In this document: one piece after another, positions 1 to 11,359 of the stretch
Layout of the letters: every line of letters starts with the position of its first letter
Numbering within the stretch: position 1 is the first letter of the stretch
DNA from: Trichobilharzia szidati
Taxonomy: Eukaryota > Platyhelminthes > Trematoda > Strigeidida > Schistosomatidae
Assembly (NCBI GenBank): GCA_944472155.2
Contig: OX235279.1
Location: 158,184,199-158,248,198 of the forward strand
Length of the DNA: 64,000 bases
Direction: 5' to 3'
Made by a program: the position numbers and the translations under genes
Notes under the pieces: generated by a model
What the model was told of the DNA's origin: nothing
Database searches by the model: none
What the model saw: the letters and a program-made list of their open reading frames with translations, nothing else

Positions 1-44
1 TACAAGGCGAGCTCGTTAATCATTCAACTACTGAAATACCCTCG

Positions 45-175
45 TGACACCTAGGTTTCGTGATTTTCGACACTCGTCAGCCATGGCATATGTGCACCCC
101 TTAAAGGAACTCATGTTCCCAGTGGGATTCAAACCAGCGTCACCCAGTGCTGCAGTGAAAGACACTATCGAGCTG
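45..175 (-). repeat. tRNA-promoter SINE (family B) with hammerhead
   Basis: On the minus strand this copy shows CTGACGA, a GTG/CAC stem II, then GAAACCTAGG and TGTC (positions 80 down to 45), which is a hammerhead core order. The part towards 175 carries the tRNA-like promoter block shared with the copies at 1755-1945 and 29336-29510. The copy is diverged. Confidence 0.6.
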
Positions 176-179
176 TTCG

Positions 180-1190
180 GATCTATGTGGCAGTATTTCA
201 TTCCCTTTCTCTATCTTAGCTGATTGGTCTTGATATCAGAAATCTAAAATATACCAATCAGGGAACCTGTGTAGTTCGCCTACGGTAAGGGTGGTAGTAG
301 TTGAAGCTGTCATGCTGGCAATCTACACAGTGTTTTAGCCACTTCCATGTTCTATAGATTAACGTCTGTTGGTGTGAAGGCCAATCAGAGGATGATTATG
401 GTCTTTACCCTCTCATTACCCATTACAGTGCTGTTACATCCCTGCCTAGTTCACCAGTAATACTACTTCTCACCCCCACCCCGCAACCGAGTGTGAACGA
501 ATTACACTACAGCATGTGATTTTTGGTAACTGCTTCTAGTCTTACCGCAATCCAAAAGACTTTAGGATATAGACGGTTACGCAAAATGTGGTTTATACAA
601 AGTCAAGTGTTTATCCTGAAACCCCCAAAGTACTTGTTCTATTGTGACCAAAGACAAATGAAAATAACAAACTTATTGTCCAAAATACGAGATACATTTC
701 GGGATCAGAAATGTAGAGCAGCTAGCTAGGCTGCATGCACGAACGACCGAATATAAGAAGACAGCGTGATTGGCTGACCACGTACCTTCAGCTTAACCAA
801 GTGATTTCAACAGTGAAGGTCAGCACTTAATGTTGAATGAAGAATTCTGTAGACTTATTTATAATTCTAGGGATTCATCTACAGCTTCACGATCTTACTG
901 GCATGGTAGGACCTGAAAGGATGCATTTGTATATTAAATATTGAAGCCCACCCACCACCACGTTAAAGTAGCAGCCATTGAGTGGCAATAGCTAATCAGT
1001 CAATAACAGAATTAATATTAAGTAGTAGGGCTAATGATACGATGGTGAATAGCGCAAAATGAAATCAGTAATAAAGTATGCGTGATAGGATAGACGAACT
1101 GGTAGTCAATCACTAGTGGGCATTAGTCAGTTTTTGAGCTGGATAGTTAATTTGCGAATCTTTCATAGCCCTACTAGACAACATCTTCAG
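180..1190. other. no gene recognised (about 1 kb)
   Basis: I see no coding exon, RNA gene or clear repeat end here. The short open frames have no splice context and no family resemblance. Confidence 0.4.
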
Positions 1191-1730
1191 TGCATACTTC
1201 AATTTGAAGTGAGCTTTTAGATTTCTCCACGAGTTTATTAGCCATCTCTCCTTGTGACGTTGAACGTGACTGGTTATTTTTTTGTGTTTTCACACCCTCA
1301 AAGCTACTTGTATTGGAACTGATTGTTTCCTTGACTTGAACTTGGACCCTTTGTGTGTGAGATTTCCTTCTTATCGGTTGGTAGATTTTTTCTGTCTCTA
1401 TGTATCTATTGATTGATGATTCACTGGAATACCAGGCTTCTAAAAAAATTCTCTAGCATTCTTGGTGTTTCCTCTGTCTAATATTTAAACGTTGTCCCAG
1501 TCGAAATAATGTCCATGGTTGTCTGTATGTAGTGATATGAGGGAATGAATGTCATGTCTTTTGACGGCTAGCTTATGATCATGCATACGAATACGAAGGG
1601 GACGTCCACTTTGGCCAATGTAGTGTTTTTCGCAGTTACAATTTATTTTGTACATGATGTTGGTTTTATCTTCTTTCGTTGTTGAGTCTTGGTTGACGTA
1701 CTGAATGAAGTGATTTTTACTAGTATCCAA
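1190..1730 (-). mobile_element. Penelope-like element, GIY-YIG endonuclease end
   Basis: Read on the minus strand, an open stretch at 1730-1485 contains MYKINCNCEKHYIGQSGRPL followed by an R-x-x-x-H-K run and ends near WDNV. This is the C-terminal GIY-YIG nuclease of Penelope-like retroelements, with YIG and the downstream Arg visible. The frame continues with frameshifts towards 1190 through a stretch like the NTKNAREF motif that follows WDNV in other copies. The reverse transcriptase is absent, so this is a truncated dead copy. Related ends occur near 15330, 31400 and 62150. Confidence 0.8.
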
Positions 1731-1754
1731 TCAAAATACCCACTACAGGAGGTC

Positions 1755-1945
1755 AATCGCGAGCCCTAATAGCTCAGTGGTAACGTCTCTGACTGCAGCA
1801 CTGGGTGACGCGGATTCGAATCGCAGAAGGGACATGAGTTCCTTCAATGTTGCAGATACACCTTGCTGATGAGTGCCACCTAGCACGAAACACAGGTCGG
1901 AGGCTTCCTGCCGATTGCCTCCAACTATCTAATATCATCAAATGA
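1755..1945 (+). repeat. tRNA-promoter SINE (family B)
   Basis: An A-box-like stretch (TAGCTCAGTGGTAACG) near 1769 and a B-box-like GGATTCGAATC near 1811 mark a tRNA-derived Pol III promoter. The hammerhead at 1866-1898 follows. The tail runs into GCCTCCAACTATCTAATATC, which recurs near 24250 and 29500. The unit is about 190 bp. Confidence 0.75.
1866..1898 (+). ncRNA. hammerhead ribozyme, best-preserved copy (family B)
   Basis: The core reads CTGATGA (1866-1872), a 4 bp stem II GTGC/GCAC with a six-base CACCTA loop (1873-1886), GAAA (1887-1890), then CACAG and the cleavage triplet GTC (1896-1898). All invariant hammerhead core positions are present in order. Stem III is very short; in sister copies this part is the palindrome CCTAGG. 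Stem I pairing (ACCTTG with CAAGG in sister copies) is weakened here. Self-cleavage is inferred, not shown. Confidence 0.7.
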
Positions 1946-2039
1946 AGTGATTTTGTTGGTTTGTGTGCGACTTCACTCAATTCTGTGTCAACCAAAAGAC
2001 TCAACAGCGAAATAAGATAAAACCAACATCATCTAGAAA

Positions 2040-2240
2040 ATTGATTTTGAGGGAGTACAAAAGAGCTGTTTCGTCCTAGCTTTGGGAATCCTAAACAGAA
2101 TGCACCCATCGTCTGAGGTTGAATCCAAGGTCCTCAAGTTGTGAGCCCAGTCTGCGCATACTTCAACCACTGGAATAGAATCCAATTGGCTACAAATTCT
2201 AACTTCTATCATTTCTCTATGTTTAGTGCCATCGCCAGCC
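2040..2240 (-). repeat. family A repeat, degenerate hammerhead
   Basis: The plus strand shows GCTGTTTCGTCCTAGC and later TTGAATCCAAGGTCC, the reverse complement of the family A block GGACGAAACAGC with its tRNA-like GGTTCGAACC neighbour. The CTGATGA box is lost. Confidence 0.55.
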
Positions 2241-2249
2241 AATATAGAT

Positions 2250-3260
2250 TCTGTCTTCAACACAAATCAGTTAGAAAATCAATCATTGGAATTAGTAGGC
2301 AGTAATAATTGGTATTTATTTCATGCCAGATTATTTGAACTATTCAGTCGTATTTATTGATATAAAGCCATGTATGCAAAGCTGAATAAATTGGTTATAC
2401 TGAGGTTCTTTTTGACTTAATAGTCATTTTTGTGTCTGTATGTGATATTCTGTTCACGTGGGAAATCAAAGTGAATGAGTAACGAAGGATTACAAAATTG
2501 GGACGTTGTTATTACTATTATTATTATTCGTCCTTTCCGTCCGGAGTATGAAGTAGAGCTTCCACAGGACGACGTTTTCGTTATATTCCGTTCTCTGTGG
2601 TGGTGGTGGTGATCACGAAGTGACTTCAGTTAGAGAAACCCTGTAAACCAGGGAGTACTAGAGAATGGTGATTTCTGATTGGTAGTTTATCTAACTAACG
2701 TATAGTTAGCAATCAATATTTGTATAATTTGAATTCTGACTGAAAGCCTGGTGTGCTAGTCTGCAGTTAAAATAATAGAACCGCAGTTATTATGTGTGTG
2801 TGTGTGTGTATAAGGCCCTATGAGATACCATCTGCTTGTTAGTTTGCAAACGGAAATCGAGTCCCAAATCCTGTTGGTTGGTAAACGTCTGTTTAAGGCC
2901 AATAATATTGCGATTCATAAATTTAAATTTGCCAGTTCGTCTAGAAGTTATTTTTCAACTTCTTGTACCAACAAAAGTGACGGGATTATCAGAAAAAGAC
3001 TGTCTCTCTTATTTACATTTATATTGTTTCTGCAAAAGTTCACTTCAAACCCACAGTGAATTAAATAAAAGTCTGGATGAATTTAAAAAACATTGTATGC
3101 GTAATCATCAAATAATGAAGGTCACTTTTTTATACTTAGACCATGTGGGCATAGATCAAATCAACCAATCAATAAATAATACAGCACTAAGTAAGGTGGG
3201 CACAGCATAAAAAACTTAGTGAAAATAAGTATATGGAAATGAATCAACGCATGAATAATA
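2250..3260. other. intergenic or 3' flank; open frame of unknown meaning
   Basis: 2600-2690 is a fragment of a minus-strand family A repeat and 2793-2809 is a (GT)n run. An open frame at 2836-3210 (+, 124 codons, Cys-rich middle) has no neighbour, splice context or family I recognise, so I do not call it a gene. Confidence 0.35.
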
Positions 3261-3262
3261 AT

Positions 3263-3664
3263 TCAGCTATAATAAATAATACAACAGTTATCACTATGAC
3301 AACAGCATGAATTCTGTGTGAACTTCTTTTCTTTTCTTCTCCTACTTGTTCCGTCTTGCCGACACAGATGATTTTTACCGACTGAATAATCCTGCTGTTG
3401 CTGATGGTTGGGAGGGGATATTATACACTTAGAATTGTTTAAATTTGAATCACAGTTTACGCTTTTGCAATGTGATTTATTATTATTATTGTTATTAATG
3501 TCTGAGTTACACAATCTTTTTGGTGTATTTAATGCACTGTTGTCTCTCTGAAGTGCTTCAGGTATACCTACTGACAGATTTGTTAACTTTGATGTTTCTG
3601 TCATCGTTAGGTTTTGAACTGTATGTTGTATTAATGGAGATAATGGTGATTGGTTTTGTAATTC
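3263..3664 (-). CDS. 3' coding exon of the coiled-coil, N/Q-rich gene (probably terminal)
   Basis: The minus strand is open from the acceptor at 3665-3666 (TTACCCCAG then GAA) to a stop at 3263-3265, 133 codons. The composition is Asn/Gln/Ser-rich, with runs of five Asn and four Gln, then a basic stretch TSRRRKEKKF and a Cys-rich end (CCCHSDNCC). The chosen acceptor gives phase 0, matching all upstream exons. An alternative acceptor (TTTTAG, exon from 3684) has a better pyrimidine tract but gives phase 1. The exon may instead end at a GTAGGA donor near 3354; I see no AATAAA downstream, so the terminal call is tentative. No domain is recognised. Confidence 0.6.
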   Translation of the reverse strand, partial: ELQNQSPLSPLIQHTVQNLTMTETSKLTNLSVGIPEALQRDNSALNTPKRLCNSDINNNNNNKSHCKSVNCDSNLNNSKCIISPPNHQQQQDYSVGKNHLCRQDGTSRRRKEKKFTQNSCCCHSDNCCIIYYS

Positions 3665-3964
3665 CTGGGGTAACGATGGATTACCTAAAATTCAAAAAGT
3701 AAACTGCAGAATGTACACATGTAGACCATAAGAAAATAAACAACGAAACGACGGTTACACTGAAGTCACCAACTAGACTACCGTACATTCATGAAAATTC
3801 CTGGACTTCGACTAGACTCTATGTAGTAACTAATGTTGTGCGACTGGCCCGTTAATTTGGTACAAATTTGACTTTGGGGGGGGGGGACCGAGTGTGCACC
3901 AAACAACGAAGGACTAGATGCATGACATCCGTTCCAACCTGGTGACCAGTCAATGTATCCATGT

Positions 3965-4160
3965 CCTACAGGAGGTCAATGACAAAGCCTGCATGGTTCA
4001 GTCGTAACGTACTACTAGTTGGACTAGATGGCCTGGGTTCGAATCTAAAAAGGAACGTGAGTTCCATCAAGACTGCAGATTAACCTCACTGACGAGCACC
4101 GACGTGTACGAAACCTAGATCTAAGCCTTCCTGCCGACTGCCTTCAACAAGAGCTTCAAA
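3965..4160 (+). repeat. family B SINE with hammerhead at 4089-4121
   Basis: The repeat has the tRNA-like block with GGGTTCGAATC near 4037, then CTGACGA, stem II GCAC/GTGT, CGAAA, CCTAGATC. Stem II pairs with one G-U. The core is nearly intact; stem III is short. Confidence 0.65.
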
Positions 4161-4264
4161 ACTATCTCCAGACGAATGTCAAGTTATTATGAATAACAGT
4201 ATGAAACTATATTACGCGAAGCATAATAATTAAGAAAATAAACAGTTCGGATAAAAAGCATAAT

Positions 4265-4700
4265 ATGGTAATATTTATTGAGAAAATAGACTCTTTATGC
4301 TGGTCATGGTAAAGCCAAGGGTTGAGCATACTTCTTTTGGGTACATAGTGTTGGAGAGAATTTCTGGAACTCTGATACTGCAGCTATGCTATGAGATGTC
4401 TTGATCTCACTCTCTTTGAGAGATTTGATCGGATATTTTGTAGGACTTTGAAGGATTTCTCAAATGGAACACAGTATCCAGAGTTTAGCAGATATTCTGT
4501 TACTGACCTATAAACACGTCTACGTCCTCCTTTTGCTATTCCAGTCTGGATAATGTTTCCAAGTCCGTTTCACAGACGGACGTATGGTACAGCCAACGTT
4601 ATCAGCTCTACAGGAGTAACTGGACTGGTATAAGCATGTTGATGCACTCCGCTAAGACAGTTTGTCTTTCGCTTACTGGCTGAATAGTTTCATGGCAAGA
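4265..4700 (-). pseudogene. decayed coding stretch, probably from a mobile element
   Basis: On the minus strand one frame reads coding-like for about 130 codons, for example VTPVELITLAVPYVRL, a stop, then TGIAKGGRRRVYRSVTEY and CVPFEKSFKVLQNIR. It is interrupted by at least three stops (near 4387, 4575 and 4700). There are no splice sites around it. I do not recognise the family; an ageing transposon or retroelement is the likeliest source. Confidence 0.4.
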
Positions 4701-5470
4701 GAATGTTACTCGATTACCATTCAGCCATAGGGAAGGAACCTAAATTCTGCCAATTAGCGACATAAACATAGCGTCACTACTAGCCAGTATCATTTGCTAG
4801 TGCACGCCCTTACACCCGAACTTGGTGAACATCAAAACTGAAGTGTCTCAGACTAGGAAAAATTAGCTAGATGTCCAGTAATCCCTACTACTTTCCAGTG
4901 GTTTGTTGTCTAACTGTGATGTCATCAATTTTTGTAGTCTAACTTGAAATCGATCACTCCCCTTGACAAACCAACTAATTTGAGAATTAGTATCTATCTA
5001 TGCTGAGGTTCGAAATGACTAAGGTGAAGTGAATTACGGTTATAGAACGTTGCACGCTAGTGGATTATCAATTCGACTTTCTGTATTCTAAGAAAAAAGC
5101 ACCGAAATGTAACGGAAATACAACAGATGGTTAGCTATTCATGTAAGAAGAGAGTGAATTAATTAAATGAAGATTAGACAAGATTTTCAGAATGTTAATA
5201 TATGTAACAGACAGTGAATAAAAACTTGCGTCTGTGTGAAAAATTTTTGAACTTTCCCACTAAAAGTTTTCAGTCAGTAGTTCTTAGAATCTTATATTCC
5301 ACTGGAAACCCAAGGGAATAGTGACAACAGTTATTAGTGACTTTTGAATCCGACAAAAAACTGTATGCTGCAATGTAAGATTTCAGTTTGGCAACTGAGC
5401 TTCGCTCCATATAAAAACAACAAGAAAAAACTGTTGTCCTCAAAGTTGTTCACAATATAATTCAGGGGGT
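4700..5470. other. no gene recognised
   Basis: Intron of the minus-strand gene. Nothing here looks coding or structured beyond short A/T runs. Confidence 0.4.
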
Positions 5471-5473
5471 TAG

Positions 5474-5700
5474 AGAGCACTTGAGTGATTGCGCTGGTGA
5501 CTGAAGAGTAGAACACTCGCAAACCACGCGCGTCGTTCGGGGTCCGATTCCCGACCGACACACTCATCCTTTTTGCTTAGCCGTTAGTAAGCCCAGTAAA
5601 TAGGGAAGGCTGGGCTTTAGGCTAGTAACATCACAGCTAACTAAATTTCAGAAATCAAACCATGAAGCCCTATGTTTCATTTGAAGCGCAAAGGAATAAA
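5474..5700 (+). repeat. tRNA-like SINE ending GAAGCCCTATG...AATAAAATAAAA
   Basis: A B-box-like GGTCCGATTCCC near 5540, a middle GGGAAGGCTGGGCTTTAGG and the tail ATGAAGCCCTATGTTTCATT then CAAAGGAATAAAATAAAA define the unit. Sister copies lie at 28262-28500 and 54217-54425, all in plus orientation. Confidence 0.65.
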
Positions 5701-5932
5701 ATAAAATGAGTGACTGCCCCACAAGATGAGACTGTGTACGGTTCTGTTTGGTGTTACAAAATGGCTAGTTTATGAGTGTGTTGGATTCTTCGGAAAACCA
5801 GTGTTTAAATGACCCAGAGGCTGTGTGCGGTCACCGCTATTGCCTCGTAACTTGAAGGTCCTAGGTCTGATCCCTGAAGGTATCATGGATGCGTACTAGT
5901 AAGGACTAAGACTTATTATTCTTCCTTTTTCG

Positions 5933-6107
5933 GTTATAGCTTGAAACCACATAGTATTTTTGGTACAAGTATGGAATTTTCAGCTTATGATATCGGTAGC
6001 CCAAATTTGTAGGCCGACCATAGATATCAGGTGTGCGTCGGCAGGGGATCGAACCCCGGACCATGTGCGTAGTCAGCGAGAGTCCTAACCGCTGTGCTAC
6101 TGACGCA
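5933..6107 (-). repeat. tRNA-headed SINE (family D), copy 1
   Basis: The minus strand starts with a 74 nt tRNA-like head (6107-6034). It has 6 bp acceptor pairing (TGCGTC with GACGCA), an A-box region AGCACAGCGGTTAGGACT and a B box GGGTTCGATCCCC. A body of about 100 bp and an A-rich tail follow. The same arrangement is at 55675-55872, so this is a dispersed SINE rather than a tRNA gene; the anticodon arm does not pair. Confidence 0.8.
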
Positions 6108-6146
6108 TACTTAAAACTATCCTTTATCAGTACATTATCTTAACTC

Positions 6147-6147
<1 letters not shown>

Positions 6148-6184
<37 letters not shown>
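6148..6184. repeat. (TTA)n microsatellite
   Basis: About twelve uninterrupted TTA units. Confidence 0.95.
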
Positions 6185-6559
6185 CAATGTTATTCAGTTT
6201 ACAATTCTCGATATTTTGAAGTTCTTTCTCTGATAACTAATTGTTCATTTAAGGGGTGTAACTGAACCCTGGTGCAATATTATCCTAATTTTAACCTCTC
6301 ATACTCCCTTCCCTCACTAATATCTCTGAACATGACCTGAAAAACATTCACACCTGTCTTATGGCATGATTGGTTCAATGTGGTTTATTTGCTTATCAGT
6401 CTTATATCTCCTATTATAATTTCAGTGGTTCATATATTCCTGTATGTAGAGTATTCAACTGAAGAGTTCTATCGAAATTTGCTAAATTCACTAAATCCAA
6501 CTTTATTAACGTTTGCTGCTTGTTTTAAGACTGGTCTCTAGTTCCTGCACTTCGTATCT

Positions 6560-6720
6560 ATGGTTTAGTTGTAGAATGCTCACCAACCCACGCGGCAGGT
6601 CCGGGTTCGATTCTCGGCAGATGCATACATTCCTACAAACCTGGCCTAGTTTACTATTAGCCGGATAGTAAACTCGGGAAAACAGGGAAGTAAGGTTGAG
6701 CGCACATAGAGCTAGCCACT
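6560..6720 (+). repeat. diverged tRNA-like SINE fragment
   Basis: TCCGGGTTCGATTCTCGG near 6599 is B-box-like. The following GTAAACTCGGGAAAACAGGGAAG resembles the middle of the repeat at 5474-5700. The tail is lost. Confidence 0.45.
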
Positions 6721-7460
6721 GCACCTTGAAAAAGCAACAACAACAAAAAGCAAAACAATTCAACCACTGCTGAAATTTCAAATAACTCGAGGTATGCAAT
6801 ACAAAATTTTAAAAAAACGTTATCATGGAATAGATGAAGTGAAAAATTAAAAAGTCCACCCACTTACAGCCTCGATAAAACTTAGTTCTCGGGGAAGGTG
6901 TTTTCATCACAGCTTCACATGGTGTCTAGTGGTAAAATACAATGCAACAAAGTAAAGACAGAAAACTACTTTAGAGAAAAAAATCAGCCTCACAATATAT
7001 AATTTGCTAGATTAGTGAGTAAAAAGTTACAATAAAAATTGGAGAGAAAAGTGGTCAGACAAATTCATGCTTTGTTCTCTTTGTTAAACTAACGAAGATA
7101 AGAACTGTGAATGTGATAATTTTTCTTCAGGTCAACTGGCGTTTTAGATTTGCGTGTTACTTATACTTTAGATAAAATGTATAATAAAAATTCCATATAT
7201 TAAATTGCAACCCCACCCGATAAGATTGTTGAATAGTTAACCGATAAGCCTTAAACTCTGAAAGTCTCAGCTTTGATACATGCTAGTATCATGGGAAGGA
7301 CCAGTGATTGATAGATTCCAGAGAAGGCGGAGTGAAAAAGTTGTCACAATCTGCTCTCTGGTATTTTCAATGATTCTCTCCCTAAATGATGTTGTTCTTC
7401 GATATGGTTCAAACACTTAGGGTGTGAGCGTCACTAAACACATTTCCAACAGACTACTTA
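6720..7460. other. no gene recognised
   Basis: AT-rich intronic sequence without coding or repeat features I can define. Confidence 0.4.
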
Positions 7461-7461
7461 T

Positions 7462-7790
7462 CGCACACTTTCATAAACATTTCGCTTCTCTAGCCACACA
7501 CTGAACATCAGATGGCCAATCAGCAAGGATAAAAAAACACGAAACTCTAGCAATGAACCAGTTAAAAACCTACTGCCCAACAACAGATAACCCGAAGAAA
7601 ATAAAGAAGGATTGGACACCCACTGAGAGGACAGTTGAACGACATCACTAGTCAGACCGTCGACTGAGTAGAACTCAAATTGGAAAGAACCAGTTGTGTG
7701 TGGATCCAAAAGTGATGTGGTTAAGATCATGGGAGGAGGCGATGAGAACTTATGGGCTATCATGGAGCTACCTAAGAAAAAATTCAAGAA
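7462..7790 (+). mobile_element. RTE-like non-LTR fragment, 3' end of the pol frame
   Basis: The plus strand carries scattered codons of the RTE C-terminus, such as RRIGHPLRGQLNDIT near 7600 (elsewhere W-I-x-H-T-L-R-x-P-x-x-x-I-T), and later a GRRR stretch. Frameshifts and stops are frequent. It matches the plus copies at 12150-12860 and 57250-57515 and the minus copies at 38190-38815 and 56540-56950. Confidence 0.65.
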
Positions 7791-8100
7791 ACCGTGTGAA
7801 ATCTAGGTGTGCAGCTGAAGCCCTATAGTCTGCTAGGAATTCAACAGAATAATAATCTAATTGATCTTAGTTAGTGACGAAATAAACACTGAAATTTATG
7901 AATCCAAATCTGCACAAAATCTAAACGTCGAAAATTCCAACTCATTACTGGCTACTGGATGATTGTTGAGAAGTTATAATAAGAAATTGTGCCCCGTAGG
8001 ATCCATCATGTAAGAGTAAAGTGGATGTACTGTATCATGTGGACTAGATGAATGTTAATCCAATAGCTTAATAGTCAGCGGAGTTTCCTTATAATTTGAA
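7790..8100. other. no gene recognised
   Basis: Short intronic stretch without definable features. Confidence 0.35.
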
Positions 8101-8499
8101 AGTCTTGGTTTCGACGTGTAGTGGCGTCCTGGGTGCACACTGCTGACAAGTCAGTCCCGGACTTGGGAGAGACAGTTGTTCAGTGCTACATTTGATTCTC
8201 TTACTGATGTCAGTTTGTGCTTCAAGTGTTTTATAAGCCTACACTTGAAAACAAATGTCGTTTTATTTTTCGCTGCTCTAGTGATCGGTGTAATGATTCA
8301 TTACTTGCATTCCAATTGAAATATGGGGCCCATCAGAATATATCTCCACCCTCTCGATTCTGTGAAATCACATTCAACTGGTTTCTCAACTTACTTAATT
8401 CAATTTTAGATTTTCCTGTCGATTGACTGGACCGGAGTGCTCGGTCTCAGGTGGATATGTCGGCTTCTTGTGCAGATGCTTCGATGACGTCTGGGCATG

Positions 8500-8660
8500 T
8501 AATTAGAGGTTAATTGGTGGATGGTGACTAGCAGTGGATAACGCTTTGGCGTTTGAAACTGTGAGCATAGAGTTCCAGCCTCGGGAGGAACATCATCAAT
8601 CACTGAGGAATGCAGGTATATCCAGATGAAGAGCCCCAAATGGGATGAAATGGTTCCTTA
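8500..8660 (+). repeat. Sm-alpha-like SINE with degenerate hammerhead (family C)
   Basis: A tRNA-like promoter (GTGACTAGCAGTGGATAACG, then GAGTTCCAGCC) is followed at about 8604-8650 by TATATCCAGATGAAGAGCC and CCAAATGGGATGAAATGG. Known schistosome Sm-alpha hammerheads have ATCCAGCTGATGAGTCCC here, so this copy keeps the layout but has lost core bases. Activity is unlikely. Confidence 0.6.
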
Positions 8661-8699
8661 GCTGCCAATAAAACTTCACTTCCGCCTCAAATGATCTTC

Positions 8700-9080
8700 T
8701 GAATATGTCAGCCTCAGACTGACATCCGCTTCATCGCTTTACACTCAGGTTTGACTCAATGGAGCTTGTCTGGCATGTGATCTCACTTGAATGTCATTCA
8801 CCTATGGATACTTTTTTGGTTGGGCAATAGGTTGTTGATTAGTTCGCTAACACACCAACTCCCCGTTGGTTATTATTTTTGCTCTGTCATCTGATTTCCA
8901 GACTATCCAGGGAGTCAAGAGGGTAATTCTTGATATTAGTCTACAGTAGCCATTTTGAAATGCTTTTGGTGATGCTGGCTCGATTCTGTGAACCAGTGTG
9001 GAAGCACTCATTAACTTGACAGTAGTGTTAAAATAATAATTTGGATTTGTTTTTTGTGCTTCTTCACACAAGCACTTATC
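8700..9080 (-). mobile_element. RTE-like reverse-transcriptase fragment
   Basis: The minus strand at 9071-8847 keeps an open stretch that aligns by eye with the thumb/C-terminal part of the RTE copy at 23230-24720 (LMSASTLVHRIEPASPKAF, then a degenerate NGYCRLISRI). No catalytic motif remains. Confidence 0.5.
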
Positions 9081-9099
9081 TTGCTCCGTCGATCCTGGG

Positions 9100-9700
9100 T
9101 CGATTTCGACAACCCCATCTATACCTCACTCTGTAGTTGAAAGAATGCTACTAAGGTATGCAAATCAATGTGATAACCTACATTTAGATTCTTTCCCATC
9201 CTCCTCTCCCACCCACTGACTGGTGATTAGTTTTGGTAGCCAATCGTAACTAAGCCCGGAAAAGAGGGAAGACTGAGCATGAAACTTAGCCATTCATTTC
9301 ACTCCTGTATAAAGCAAGCCTACCATTGTCAGTGACACTTCACACCTTAACTTACTTCTATATATTTGATTGATTGCAGCAATTAATTAGTTCATCTTTC
9401 AGTCAGTAAGGCTTGAAAGGAAAGATTTATGAGCATAGAAAAGAAAGGCTGGCTGATGTTCCTCCCACTTCAAGATATAAAAAAATACTACACTTTTGAT
9501 TAATATGTTCAGAAGATTCGAAACTGTTTGTACAATCATGAAAAAAAAGCAATAATAATAATAATAAATAGTAGTAGCAATTGATTAAAGTTGTCCATTT
9601 GAAATTTCAAAATACCGAGAGATTAGTGATGAAAGAATATTCCTTTTAGACAACTTCCTCTTCATCTGATCTTTCAGTGATTTGTTCACAATAATAATTA
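9100..9700. other. no gene recognised
   Basis: Contains an (ATA)n run near 9550-9568 and otherwise nothing definable. Confidence 0.4.
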
Positions 9701-10600
9701 ACTGGATTATTTCATTATGGAGAAAATTTAGTTTTGATGAAGTCTCGCTGTGTTGTTATACAGTAATATTTACTGGTACGACCACATTTCGAGCACAATT
9801 TATTCCTACTCGTAATCATATATTAAGGCACTGCTCACACAGCTTTCTCACTTCGTTTATATACATGAGTAAAAATCGATTAGACATATAAATGAATAAA
9901 CCAATGTCAATATAAAGTTTAATAAACTTGAACATGCGTGAAACAGAAAAGAAGATAAAATATATTCGGAAATAATATTAGTGTTGTCAATAAAGTATAA
10001 TACGATGGGAATTAAGATGAGTGTTGTTATGGGGGAAAATGAAATAAAGAGCTTGTTAAAGTGTTATAATGTGAAATGAAACAAAAACAAAATTCAACAT
10101 TATTTCTTATCATATGATATGACTGGTAGTAATATCTTCCATATCTCTGATATTCTTGATGAGTCATTCCTATTGCAGGTGTTGGGTGTAGTAGATTCGA
10201 TGAACAAGGATTCAGTAATTAACCTCCCTCTATCTCCATCGATCTATATTACTGTTTAGAGTTTGGACTCTATCCCACGTACCTTATTGTGTGGTTGTGT
10301 GTTAATGCATGCAGTACAATTGCGGAGTCAGTCATGCTACGCTCAGCTAAATCCTCGTTTTCTGATAATCTAACTGCCTCCTATCCACTGGTTTGACCTA
10401 TGTGGTTGACTTAGCTCACAGTCAGTGCAAGGTATTTTATAAATAAAATCATTTTGTCTAATTGGGTCAACTGGGTCCTTTAACCAACAGAGCTTGCCCG
10501 TGAGTAGGTTTGTAGGTTTAAGTGCCACCCTAATTCCTACTTTGTTTAGAATCCTACGTAGGGTCTCAGATGTCCCCTCCCTCTTTAAATGGTAAAACTG
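9700..10600 (-). mobile_element. Penelope-like element, GIY-YIG end and 3' region
   Basis: On the minus strand 10600-10400 reads coding-like: LRRILNKVGIRVALKPTN, then GKLCWLKDPVDPIRQNDFIY and KIPCTDC. This is the conserved block preceding the GIY-YIG core in the copies at 33319-33560 and 21250-21440. After a frameshift the nuclease core is decayed (HIGQTSG). The region down to about 9700 matches the element's 3' end, with GCTCGAAATGTGGTC shared with 33200 and 33950. The reverse transcriptase is missing. Confidence 0.75.
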
Positions 10601-11359
10601 TAGATGCCTTATATTCTTTCTTATTTATGTTATCATTATTAGTTTCCCCATTATTTTTATTTTGCTTTTGACATCTTTTGATCTTCCTAATGAATTTTAT
10701 GGGATAGTTAATTAGTTAACACCAACGCTTCTTCTATCTGTTTCATTTCATCTTTTAGGTTTTTTGCTGTACTACTTAGTGCTATGACTCGGTTTGTTAG
10801 ACACTTAACTAAGCCTGCCTTTACAGACAATGGATGAGATGAAATAAAGTCTAATTATCTATTAGAATGCGTTGGCTTTCTATAAACGCTAGTGTGCAGT
10901 CTAATTTCTGTTCGTTGTATTTTACAGTCTAACATCATGGCTAATTCTCCTTGTTCGTTTTCCGATTCAAATGTGAATTTTATTCCCTCTACTATTGAGT
11001 TTATGTGTGTAAGTGTGAATGAATAAACTAGAAATATATTCTGTTCTTAACACTGTGAAAGTGTCATATCCACATCTCTCCACCACATCTTTGGAATGGA
11101 TTATTATATTTAATAACATTAATGTCCTTTTGAATAATATCGAATTAATAATATCGGTCGATTACAGTTCAAAATGGAAAACATGGTCAAAAAAAAATCA
11201 AAAAATGATCTGTGTCTGTAAACAAGAATCCTCTATGTATGCGTCTGCAATTCAAAGGTGATCTGGCGAGTGAAGTAATAACCAACGGGTTAGAAGAAAT
11301 AGATTCGAAGAAATTTTAATGTCGTTAAGCTGGTTGTAATTCCTTGACCTCTTCTTGTA

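Noticed and set aside
2836..3210. 124-codon plus-strand gene
   Set aside because: No splice sites, promoter, homology or neighbour; composition is like background.
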